Below are positions 1-8,374 of a DNA stretch of 12,635 nt, piece after piece. The stretch lies in assembly GCA_001662425.1 (NCBI GenBank), contig BDDC01002228.1, positions 1-12,635 on the forward strand. Reading direction: 5' to 3'. Below the pieces are notes generated by a model. The model was not told where the DNA came from, made no database searches, and saw nothing but the letters and a program-made list of their open reading frames with translations. Within the stretch, counting starts at the first letter, position 1, and each line of letters opens with the position of its first letter. Position numbers and translations under genes: made by a program. Origin of the DNA: Chlamydomonas sphaeroides. Lineage: Eukaryota; Chlorophyta; Chlorophyceae; Chlamydomonadales; Chlamydomonadaceae.

Positions 1-50
1 CCCTCCCCCTCCCCCTCCCCCCTCCCTCTCCCCCCTCGCCACGCCTGCAG
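1..50 (+). other. 3' end of a P450 intron: polypyrimidine tract and acceptor
   Basis: Bases 1-37 are nearly pure C with a few T, followed by CGCCACGCCTGCAG and the exon at 51. This is a strong 3' splice signal in this organism's style and shows that the P450 gene continues to the left of the window. The C-runs make the complementary strand G-quadruplex-prone. Confidence 0.75.
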
Positions 51-2048
51 GCCAACATCGTGCCGTCTTCCTTCTGGGCTGTGGCCTTCCTGCTGCTGCC
101 CGAGAACCGCAGCCACCGGGCGGCGGTGCTGGGGGAGCTGCAGGTAGGGGAGAGGCAGGGCGGTGGGCGGGGCAGCGCCTTGCTGCAGGGGGAGGTGCAG
201 CGCCTGGCACATTGGGCCTGACCTACTGCCTCGGCTCCCTCCCCACCCTGGCAGGCGGAGATGGACTCGGCGGTGTCGGCCTCGGCCAGCAGCTCGCCTG
301 AAGGTGGGGGCGCCGGGCGGGGGAGGCGGTGCTTTGGCCACAGCGGGCGCGGGGCGGCCACAGTGCCCCCGCGCTCGTGCGAGCAGCGTATGGCCCTTGT
401 GCGCCCAAGGCCCGCGCCCTGCCTCCCCATCACCTTTGCGTTGCCGCCCCAGAGCTGCTGGTGTCCTCGGCCGTGCGCCTGGCCTCCTCGCGCCGCTCCG
501 CCGCCTCCCGCTGTGTGGCCGAGGCGCTGCGGCTGCGGGTGCAGAGCATCGACGTACGGCTGGTGGCGGCACGGCAGTTGGCCATGCCCCGGGCCGCGGC
601 GGCGGCAGGCGGCAGCGAGGCGCCTCCGCTGGTGCTGCCGCGGGGCCGGGTGCTGGCGGTGTGCCCCTTTGACAGCCACCACGACGCCCGCCTGTACGGC
701 TCCGTGTCCGACCCGTGGGCCTTTGACCCCAACCGCCCCGAGCTCAAGCTGGGGGACGGCGCAGCGGTAGTGCCGGGCGTGGCGGGTGAGGCGGGGCTGC
801 CAGGGGCCGTGGGGCGGCGGGCACCCGGCACGTGCGGAGGGGCAAGAGCGGGCAGCCCGCCGCTGCTGCTGGGCGATCGACAGCCGTTGGGGCCGTTGGG
901 CTGTGTACGCGATCGGGACCCGTGGTCCCCATCCCTTACAGCGCACCCAACCTGCCCCCAATCGCGCCCTCGTTGCCCCAGGCCTGGCCTTCGGCGGCGG
1001 GCCCTACCGCTGCCCCGGCCGCTACCTGGCGGAGCAGGAGCTGGCGCTGGTGGCGCAGCTTCTGCTGTGGGTGTTCGACATGGAGCTCAGCTACGGCACC
1101 GGGGGCCAGAGCCCCAGCGGCGGCCACGGCGAAGGCCCCGCGGCGGGGCCGGCGGCGCCGGCGGGCAGGCCGGCCGCCGGCAGCACGCCCGCCGTCGCAT
1201 CGTGCACTGCGTCCGCCTCCTCGCCCGACCCCTCCCCTGCGCTTCCGTCCCAGCCCCAGCTGGGTGCGGTGCGGGGCGGCAGCCTGCTGTACAGCCTGCT
1301 GGCGGCAGTGGTGGGCCCCACGGCGCTGGCCTGGGGCTGCGGCTGGTTCGACGGACTGGATGGCCAGCTGCAGGTGGGGTCGAGAGGCGACTGGAAGTCG
1401 GGCGGACGGGCTGGGAGAGGGCGGCTCCGGTGCGCAGTGGCGTGCCGGTGGCGTGTGCGCCTCCTGGTGGACGGCGGGGGCCGGCACCAGGTGCCTGCGC
1501 ACGCTCCGTGGGGGCGGGGCATGCGCCTGCGCGGCCTGCGTTGGCGGGGCAGGGGCGCGCCCTGGCTGGTGTGGCGCGTCATTGCCGTGCCACCCCCGCT
1601 TGCTGCAACTGCTGCAACTGTCGCAACTGTTGCAACTGCCGCAACTGCCGCAACTGCCGCAACTGCTGCAACTGCCGCAACTGCTGCAATACGCACCGCA
1701 AACGCCCGTCTTCCTTCTGCGCTGCCTGCCTTCCTGCAGGACTGGCGCCGCAGCGGCGACCCGGGTGGACTGCTGCCGCCGTGCGACCTCAAGCGCCTGG
1801 TGGGCGTCAAGGTGCCCCGCAAGCCGTGGTGGGTAGCCTGCCTCCCCGGCAGCCCACAACGGCCCACATGGGAGGGGCACTATAGCGGGCCAAGCCCAGA
1901 GGTCTTGCCCCTCTGTTTCTTTGCCCTAAACAATGAGTCTATTCGTATTGTCGTAGCTACTTGGTGCATGTCAACTTCAGCTCGCGCAACGGTCGCGACA
2001 TGCTCGGGCATGTCTCAATGTCGCCACAGATACGCGAGGAGTGCATGA
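51..2048 (+). CDS. Cytochrome P450 monooxygenase, C-terminal half (5' truncated by window)
   Basis: Predicted heme-thiolate monooxygenase; substrate unknown. Exons seen: 51-143, 255-303, 453-785, 982-1373 and 1740 to at least 1832, all with GT-AG introns and consistent phases (0, 1, 1, 0). The first visible exon carries an I-helix, ANIVPSSFW. Exon 453-785 has the K-helix ExxR (EALRLR) and a CPF..HHD..LYG..DPWAFDPNR segment. Exon 982-1373 opens with the Cys-heme loop FGGGPYRCPGRYLA. The last exon holds a typical P450 tail, DLKRLVGVKVP. The I-helix lacks the usual Thr pair, and together with the CPGR loop it recalls the CYP7/CYP8 group; this is an inference from motifs. A low-complexity insertion of about 90 residues follows the heme helix. 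The 3' end is uncertain: reading straight on gives a stop at 2046-2048 after a tail of about 70 residues that does not look like P450, while an intron 1833-2029 would give a stop at 2057-2059. The N-terminal half lies upstream. Confidence 0.85.
1374..1739 (+). other. P450 intron 4, stop-free and a multiple of three
   Basis: The donor GTGGGG follows CAG, and the acceptor is CCTGCAG before GACTGG. Length is 366 nt (122 codons). It has no stop in the reading frame of the flanking exons, so both the spliced and the retained form keep the P450 frame open. The P450 tail motif resumes directly after the acceptor, which supports splicing as the main form. Confidence 0.7.
1602..1690 (+). repeat. 9-bp tandem repeat, about 10 copies, in P450 intron 4
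   Basis: Ten consecutive nonamers follow the pattern GCYGCAACT with one or two variable positions. The unit is three codons long, so in frame it reads as an Ala/Thr/Val-rich stretch and does not create stops. It is a minisatellite-like repeat inside the intron and a likely length polymorphism. Confidence 0.9.
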
Positions 2049-2540
2049 TACGTACTTAGATGGCTTTCTGAACACATATGAAGGTACTTCAAGCGCTGAG
2101 GTAGCCTTTCGAAGCCCTCCGTAAGAAGTCGGTCGTCGGCATGCGCGAAGTCGCCGCCAGCTGAACCACACGAAAGAGGCATGCCGACCACCCCGACTGT
2201 ATTATAGTGGCCTATGTAGCGTTTTACAAGGCTCTGGGGCAGCCCTGGCCCTTTCTGGAGGCTGGTCGCTGACACGCCCCCTGGCGCCTGGCAGCCCCTC
2301 AAAACAACCGGGCGCGCAGCGTGCTGGGTCTCAAGCGCGAACGCGCGGACTTTTCAAGCCATGCGCCGATAGACTATTTGTTTTGCTGATTTGGTACAAT
2401 GGCGCTGTGTTGGCGGCATCCTGACGGTTTTGAGCAGGGGAGAAGTTACGTGCGAAGTAGGCGCTGGGCATGCATAGTACGTTGTTGCACCTATTGACGG
2501 CTTGAGCCGGGCGGGCGAGTGGCGGGGCGAAGAAAAACGT

Positions 2541-2579
2541 GTTGAGTTGGGGCACCGTAGCCCGCTAAAACCCCTCAAC
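2541..2579. repeat. Imperfect inverted repeat (hairpin)
   Basis: GTTGAGTTGGGG (2541-2552) can pair with CCCCTCAAC (2571-2579), leaving a two-base bulge and an 18-base loop. No T-run or other sign of function is seen. Confidence 0.4.
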
Positions 2580-2823
2580 TAAAACTCCCCAAAGCCCTTG
2601 CCTAGCACCTATACATGGACCCTGCCGGGTCAGATCCAGTTAAGATCATGGCGAAAGCCGCCGTTCAGCCATTCCCAAATACCCATTTTGAGAGGGGGAG
2701 CCCCTCCCATGTGCCGGCAGCCCCTGGGGCCCCCTTTGCCTGATTCCCTCTCCAGGGGAGCAAGTCTGTGTCCGGGCCCTGGCGTGACGTGATGAGGAGC
2801 AGCAGGCTGCCAAGGCTGTCCGG

Positions 2824-2855
2824 GGGGCGTCCACGCTAGGGGGCGTCCACGCTAG
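2824..2855. repeat. 16-bp tandem duplication
   Basis: The 16-mer GGGGCGTCCACGCTAG occurs twice head to tail with no mismatch. It lies in the gene-poor interval and has no visible link to a gene. Confidence 0.9.
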
Positions 2856-3790
2856 GGGTCACCGCCGGCAGCGCAGCATCAGACTCGCAGCCCGTATGTA
2901 TGACTCGTAGCCGTGCTTGCAGCCGAGTGTGAGGCTAGGCGAGGCGCTGGGTTCTCAGCAGTTTGCAGCAGAATTGCCCTTCAACGCGTCCTTTGCATGT
3001 CCCACACCCTTTGCCTCTATCCCTTCCCCCAGCTGGGTGTCCCTGGGGGTGCCCGCCCGCATGGCTTCAGCGGCCGGCGTAGCGGCGCTGTCACCCAGGC
3101 GCTGAGCACGGGAGCCCAGCGAATGGAGCTAGGAGTACTGGATTGCGGAGGAGCAAGGTGTGCCCGTCGCGAAGCGTTGCTTGGAAAGGAGGGGGGCGCA
3201 TATGGGCTCAACGGGAAGAATGCACCACGGGCGAATGGAGTGAACTGGGGGGCGCGTGGGGGTGGGGGTCAGTGTGGAGGCACATCGTGAAGACCAGAGC
3301 GTGCCGTGGGCTGGCCGTGGGTGAGCGTTGGGGATGGGGTCACCTTGGACCCGTAGTGGGGCCGCCTCTGGGGCGGGGGTGCGAGCTTGGCCTTTGCAGG
3401 GAAGAAGTCCAATGGGTATGTGGTTGGGTTACACCTGGGCCAGGCCCCCCCCCGTCCGATCGTTGAAACTACACCGCAGGGCTTGCCGGAGGTGCAAGCG
3501 GCATGGGGACGGAGCGTGGTGAACTGCACCCTGTGTAACCTGACCATGGCAAGTAGCGTGCATAGTAGGAGGTGGCCTATGCATCTTGTTTGCCTCGTCG
3601 CGAGGACGCGCCGCGCAGCGCGCCGATCGAATGCGTTCAGATTTGAGTTGCGCAACAGTCGCTGCAGCACTTGGTAACGATAGGCTGTTGTATGCTGTTA
3701 TAGGCGCTTGAGTGATCAACAGAGCTTAATGTCGAGCGCGTGAACTTTGTGGGTCGCGGCGAAGGTGGGCGGTCGCAACGGACCCCATGC

Positions 3791-3880
3791 AGCGACTATT
3801 TGAAGTGCCTCACAACCAGCTTCCCTACATTCCGCGCTCCACCCCACTCCACATCTCTCACCCGTCACAAGCACATCACA
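3791..3880 (+). promoter_or_regulatory. Probable UGD core promoter and 5' UTR
   Basis: A weak TATA-like CTATTT at 3796-3801 lies about 80 bases before the start codon. It is followed by a C/A/T-rich, G-poor leader ending in CATCACA before ATGGG, which is the usual start context in this algal group. Transcription would then begin around 3825-3835 with a leader of about 50 nt. The TATA call is weak; the leader composition is more convincing. Confidence 0.35.
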
Positions 3881-6227
3881 ATGGGTCTCAAGATTGCTTG
3901 CATTGGTGCTGGCTATGTGGGCGGGCCGACCATGGCCATGGTCGCCCTCAAGTGCCCTGACATCGAGGTTGTTGTCGTGGACATCAACGAGGAGCGCATC
4001 AAGGCCTGGAACAGCGACAAGCTGCCAAGTAAGCAGGGCCGTGGAAAGGGGGAATCAAGGCCTGCAGCAGTGACAAGCAATTCTTTATCCAATACAACCT
4101 CTTCTGGGGTAGCGTGAAGCACGAGGCAGCAATCTGTAGAGCCTCGAAAGCTGCAACTTCCTGGTTTTGTAAACGATCGGGGCGGCCGTTGCTGAACTCC
4201 ACCCGTCCACCTGGCGCGCAGTCTACGAGCCTGGCCTTCTCGAGGTCGTCAAGGAGTGCCGCGGCCGGAACCTGTTCTTCAGCACAGACACCAAGAAGCA
4301 TGTTGGCGAGGCCGACATCGTGTTCGTGAGGTGCGCCTAGTGTTCGGCACGGCGCCCGAGCCGAGATACAGGGCAGGGGGCGGAAGGGAAGGGTTTCAGA
4401 AGCCAGGACGAGGGGAGGGTGGGCCCTCGGCGCAGTCCTGAAACCCTAAGAACCGACTGCTTGACTGCCATACAGTGATTTCATTAACTGTACGGCACCC
4501 TCTGCCTTCTGCCCACAGTGTCAACACCCCCACCAAGACTCACGGCATCGGTGCTGGCAAGGCCGCTGACCTGACTTACTGGGAGGGCGCTGCTCGCCTG
4601 ATTGCCTCGGTGTCGACAAGCTCTAAGATTGTCGTGGAGAAGTCGACTGTGCCCGTGAAGACTGCCGAGGCCATTGGCAAGGTCAGTCAACCCCTGCGAG
4701 GGGTGGAATCGTCTGGGTACTCGTCATCTGCAGGCTGTGTGCTCTTGCGCGGGGCTGTCATTGATGGCTTTTGCCCCCTTGCAGGTCCTCAAGCGCAACT
4801 GCCTCGACCCCACCGTCAACTTCGAGATTCTCTCGAACCCTGAGTTCCTGGCTGAGGGCACGGCCATGGAGGACCTGCGCCACCCTGACCGCGTGAGTTC
4901 CTGAGTCCGTGCTGGCTTGTTTCGGTCATGCTGCCTAGCCGCCGTGCCGACGCATTGCAGCCCTACGTGTTGACGTGGCTGCTCATCCTCGCAATGCCCG
5001 CCATCAGGTGCTCATCGGTGGCGCTGACACGGAGAGCGGCCAGAAGGCAATTCAGACCCTGGCTGATGTGTACGCGCACTGGATCCCCCGTGAGCGCATC
5101 CTCACGGCTAACCTGTGGTCCGCTGAGCTGGCCAAGCTCACGGCCAACGCCTTCCTGGCGCAGCGCATCTCGTCCGTCAACGCCATCTCGGCACTCTGTG
5201 AGGCCACCGGCGCCGATGTGTCGCAGGTGCGGGGCTTGCACATTGGAGCAGGGTGGGGTCTTGGTGATGGGTTCTGACTCGTCGGGCATGTGGGTCGGCC
5301 CACACGACGCTCGGAAAGCGCGTGCCGCACCACCCTGACGGTGCCCTGCTTTGCAAAGGGCGGGTTGTGACAACTGGTGCCTGCCCCGCTACGCAGGTGG
5401 CGCACGCCATTGGCACGGACAGCCGCATCGGCCCTAAGTTCCTCAACGCCTCGGTCGGCTTCGGTGGCTCATGCTTCCAGAAGGATATCCTCAACCTGTG
5501 CTACGTGTGCGAGACGGTCGGCCTCAAGGAGGTGGCCGAGTACTGGTGGGTCGGCTATTATGCGAAGCCGTGATCGCTTGGCTTGTCGGACAAGTGCCTG
5601 GTCCAACCCCCCCGCCTCTCATCCTCTGCCGGCCCTGCTTGAAACTGGCTCACCTGGGTCCCTTCATGTTGCGTGCGCCACAGGTTCCAGGTGGTGTCGA
5701 TGAACGACTACCAGAAGCAGCGCTTCGTGGAGCGCGTGATAGGCGCTATGTTCAACACCGTGAGCCAGAAGAAGATCGCCGTGTACGGCTTCGCCTTCAA
5801 GAAGGACACTGGCGACACCCGCGAGACGCCCGCCATTGACGTGTGCAAGGGCCTCATCCGCGACGGCGCCAAGGTCTGCGTGTACGACCCCGAGGTCACG
5901 CCCGAGCAGATCTTCCGCGACCTGTCGGCGCCCAAGTTCGAGTGGGACCGCCCCAACTACAGCCGCTCGCAGAGCCACATGCTGGACAACGTTAAGGTGG
6001 TGAGCGACCCCGTCGCGGCCGCTGACGGCGCGCACGCCATCTGCGTCCTCACCGAGTGGGACCAGTTCAAGTCGTACGACTACGCGGCCATGTACGAGAA
6101 GATGGTCAAGCCAGCCTTCATCTTTGACGGCCGCAACATCCTTGACCACGCCAAGCTCCGCGAGATTGGCTTCATCGTGTACGCGCTTGGCAAGCCCCTG
6201 GATCCCTTCCTCGTTAAGGGCTACTAA
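3881..6227 (+). CDS. UGD: UDP-glucose 6-dehydrogenase
   Basis: Cytosolic enzyme oxidising UDP-glucose to UDP-glucuronate with two NAD+, the entry to UDP-sugars for wall and matrix polysaccharides. Exons: 3881-4028, 4222-4330, 4519-4681, 4785-4892, 5008-5226, 5397-5545 and 5684-6227; all introns are GT-AG and 103-193 nt. They join to 1440 nt, 479 residues plus TAA, the usual length for eukaryotic UGDs. The N-terminal Rossmann domain has IGAGYVG (residues 8-14) and VVVVDI. IYEPGL spans the first junction, followed by VNTPTKTHG and EKSTVPVKTAE. ILSNPEFLAEGTA and the helix ANLWSAELAKLTANAFLAQR mark the central domain. The catalytic loop GFGGSCFQKD places the nucleophile at Cys275. The C-terminal nucleotide-sugar domain has YGFAFKKDTGDTRETPA, FDGRN and a terminal VKGY. 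The start is fixed by the Rossmann motif at the extreme N-terminus. No key residue is missing. Confidence 0.96.
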
Positions 6228-6454
6228 ATGTGCTGGCATGACAGTATAGGGCGGGTGCTCCTAGATAGATCCTGGACTTGCAGGGGCCAGCAGGTGTGAT
6301 CGCTGGCTGGAGTCGCTCGGACGTGTAGGTTGACTGAGGCGCTGATTGTTCGCCTGTGTGGGACCAGTACTAGGCGTGACCCTTGTGTCGTGTTCGGACC
6401 AGTGGATATCATGGACGGATGTATGAAAGAGTGAGCCTGCATTTGGCTGCTGCG

Positions 6455-6486
<32 letters not shown>

Positions 6487-6680
6487 ATGATGAGACGTTG
6501 CAAGCGGCTGGGATGGAGAGCCGTGGCGCTTGGGCGTGTGCGGGTACCTTAAGGCTTGTTGAGCGGAGTATGTTATGGCGTGGATCTGAGGGGCGCTGTG
6601 CTTGGTCTGAGATATTCATTCGAGGAGAGCCGTGAGCTGATTCTGCTGTGAGGCCCTCGGTGTAAGGCTAAGCGAAAGGG
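6228..6680 (+). other. UGD 3' UTR with TGTAA polyadenylation signal
   Basis: The first plus-strand TGTAA after the UGD stop is at 6661-6665, the standard polyadenylation signal of volvocine algae, so cleavage is expected about 10-20 bases further on. This gives a 3' UTR of about 450 nt. It contains the CTG repeat annotated separately. Confidence 0.6.
6456..6486 (+). repeat. CTG trinucleotide repeat in UGD 3' UTR
   Basis: About ten uninterrupted CTG units, with one further imperfect unit just upstream (GGCTGCTGCGA). In the UGD mRNA this reads as CUG and could fold back on itself. The Gln- or Ser-rich ORFs it creates on the minus strand are composition effects. Confidence 0.9.
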
Positions 6681-6936
6681 GCACCCCATGTCCCGACAAA
6701 GTACCTGCCGTCTGCCGTACCAGGGCAGCTTCATGTACCTACGCACTCCGTCAATCATCGACGGCAGTTCTGTGGGTGCAGAGAATGCTATCTCAAAAAT
6801 ACTGTCGTTGGGCTGCTCGCGGGTTCGGCTGTGAACGGCTGTGGCCGCGGTCTTGACTCTGCATGGGGCGTGGCAGTCGGCTGAGGCATGGACGCCGACG
6901 GCCGCTGCATCTGTATGCAAGCGCTACGGGTACGGA

Positions 6937-6950
6937 CATGCCGCGGCATG
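6937..6950. repeat. Perfect 14-bp palindrome
   Basis: CATGCCGCGGCATG is identical to its reverse complement. It is isolated, and no second copy was seen in the window. Confidence 0.8.
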
Positions 6951-7503
6951 CTGACGGCGAAGTGTCCACGGCACGAGACACACTGCTCATCACTGCTGCT
7001 ACAAGGCCTGGCTGGGTTCCCTCGAGAAGACGGAGCCTCTCATGCAGACGGCGGCGTGCTGACCGCGGCCGTGCTGGCGGCAGTCACGAGATCGCCACAG
7101 CTGCCAAAGCTGCCGTTCCACTGCAAAGCGGAGGTTGCCGTTTCACAGCCAGGGGGGCCATCGGCAAGGGCCAGGAGGGTGCCCGGCAACCAGGATAAAG
7201 TGGAGCACAGTACGCGCGGCTCTAGCGCCTAGCGCTTGTGCACTGGCTGCTGTCCCGGGGGCGCAGGCTCCCGACCAGAGCAGTGGTGCTTTTGGCAAGC
7301 TCAGGTAGATACCCTCCACTAACTCCCACGCTGGTTCTTCAAGTAGAAAGGCAAGCTGTGCTGGCTATACCGACAATGCCGCTGGCGTGGGGGCAGGCCC
7401 AAGGTTTCCTGCTGCTCCCCAGCGGCCCATGAGCACGTGGTACGGCAGCTGGCAGCGGCGAGGGCCGGTGCGGGCGTGCGCTGCTGCGTGTGGGTGGGGC
7501 CGT

Positions 7504-7522
7504 CCCCCGCAGACAGCGGGGG
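7504..7522. repeat. GC hairpin, 7-bp stem and 5-base loop
   Basis: CCCCCGC (7504-7510) pairs perfectly with GCGGGGG (7516-7522) around the loop AGACA. There is no T-run, and nuclear genes do not use such terminators, so it is reported only as a structure. Confidence 0.6.
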
Positions 7523-7632
7523 CTGCGGCGCATGAGACAGCGCGCCGTCCTGTATGTGGTTCTGAGCATGTAGCTGAAGCCGTACGGGGTTCCATGCGCG
7601 GCCGACGGCATGGACCGGGGGACAGGGGCACG

Positions 7633-7983
7633 TCAGGCGTGGCTCCCAGTCGTGTTACATACTGCCGTCCGAGTTCCTGGCCCCCTCCGTGCGGCAGTGG
7701 CGGGCAGGAACTCGACCAGCAGGCACACCAGGCTTGATACTGCTGCGACGCCAGTGCCGTACACTAGCAGAGGCGCCTCCCACGGGGCCGCAGACAGCCA
7801 TGACAGCACTGCGGGCAACTCGCAGCCCCCAGGCTCGGGCAGGCGCCGGTGGGCGCGGCATGTCGACCTCGCCAGGCTTGGGGCGGGTGGGTCCCGCCGC
7901 CAAAGCCCGCAATGAGCTGGAGGAGACGGCGGGCGCCGATCACGAGGGCCGAACGAACAACGCGGCGCTAGGCACGTCCGCAC
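7633..7983 (-). other. Unassigned minus-strand ORF with a membrane-helix-like segment
   Basis: A 116-codon ORF whose C-terminal half contains a continuous hydrophobic stretch (about residues 70-94, roughly 7702-7776; core VYGTGVAAVSSLVCLLVEFL) followed by an Arg-rich end. Its first 50 residues are Pro/Arg-rich and look like random GC-rich translation. A possible acceptor (TTGCCCGCAG on the minus strand) lies just before the hydrophobic part, in a different frame from the ORF start. It sits in the expected 3' UTR of the glutaredoxin-like gene on the same strand, and the TGTAA signal lies inside it. It could be a terminal exon of an unrecognised gene, a remnant, or chance. No family recognised. 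Confidence 0.2.
7655..7659 (-). promoter_or_regulatory. Candidate polyadenylation signal (TGTAA) for the glutaredoxin-like gene
   Basis: TTACA on the plus strand is TGTAA on the minus strand. It is the only such site I found downstream of the stop at 8375 before the UGD side is reached. It implies a 3' UTR of about 720 nt, long but not unusual for these algae. Confidence 0.45.
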
Positions 7984-8374
7984 GGCCGCGCGAGGGCTGT
8001 GAGGGGGCTGCAGCAGCGTGGCCGGGGCGCGCTCGAGGAGAGGCCCGCAGTGCTGCCTCCGCGTACTTGCGCTTGCTTGGCAGTCGTGTGTCGGGCGCCG
8101 TGGAAGGCCGGGCGATCGGGGTTGGGGGCAGATGGTAAGGGTATGGGTGCGCGGGAGGTGGTTGTGCGCGAAGCGTGTGGGCGGCAGTGGAGCTGAGTCA
8201 GCGGGAGCAGCAGCTGGGAGCGCAATTGCGCGGCGGCTGGGGCGCGGGGCTGCCGCTGCTGCTGCATGCGGCCGCTGGCCTCCCTCCGCTGCGGCATGCC
8301 GCCCTGCCGCTCCCCTGCCGCGCCAGCTCCTCCTCCTCCTTCGTCGCTGCCACCCCCAGGGTGCTGCTAATGTG

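Larger units (their letters stand above)
2049..3780. other. Gene-poor interval between P450 and UGD
   Basis: No ORF here shows a recognisable motif or a plausible exon chain. The part from about 1900 to 2660 is visibly less GC-rich than the flanking exons. It holds an imperfect hairpin (2541-2579), a 16-bp tandem duplication (2824-2855) and a GC-rich dyad-like stretch (3601-3635). The only TGTAA on the plus strand between the P450 tail and the UGD start is at 3534-3538. If it serves the P450 gene, that 3' UTR would be about 1.5 kb. A stretch ending at 3032 resembles an intron 3' end (pyrimidine tract plus CAG), but no sensible exon follows it. Confidence 0.5.
6690..7640. other. Interval with no recognised gene
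   Basis: Short ORFs occur in all frames, but none has recognisable motifs, hydrophobic patterning or splice partners. It contains a perfect 14-bp palindrome (6937-6950) and a GC hairpin (7504-7522). It lies between the expected 3' ends of two convergent genes, UGD (plus) and the glutaredoxin-like gene (minus). Confidence 0.5.

Noticed and set aside
1602..1690. CRISPR-like array
   Set aside because: The units are contiguous 9-mers without spacers in an intron of a eukaryotic gene; this is a minisatellite.
936..1880. Long minus-strand ORFs with Cys/Ser/Gly repeats
   Set aside because: They are shadows of the P450 exons. The Cys-rich part is the reverse reading of the nonamer repeat, not a metal-binding protein.
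329..1885. 518-codon plus-strand ORF across the P450 region
   Set aside because: It matches the P450 frame only over exon 453-785. Before and after that it reads introns and the wrong frame; the heme loop is in another frame joined by splicing.
2913..3290. 125-codon plus-strand ORF
   Set aside because: No recognisable motif, poor codon bias, and many overlapping ORFs in the other frames.
3601..3640. GC-rich dyad CGCGAGG...CGCGCC as an operator or origin
   Set aside because: The symmetry is imperfect and is expected in such GC-rich DNA.
5664..6239. 191-codon ORF on the minus strand
   Set aside because: It lies antisense to the last UGD exon. G/C-rich third positions in that exon remove stops from the opposite strand, and the product has no motif while the plus strand is unmistakable UGD.
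6224..6619. Minus-strand ORFs with poly-Ser or poly-Gln
   Set aside because: The homopolymer comes from the CTG repeat in the UGD 3' UTR; no other protein-like feature is present.
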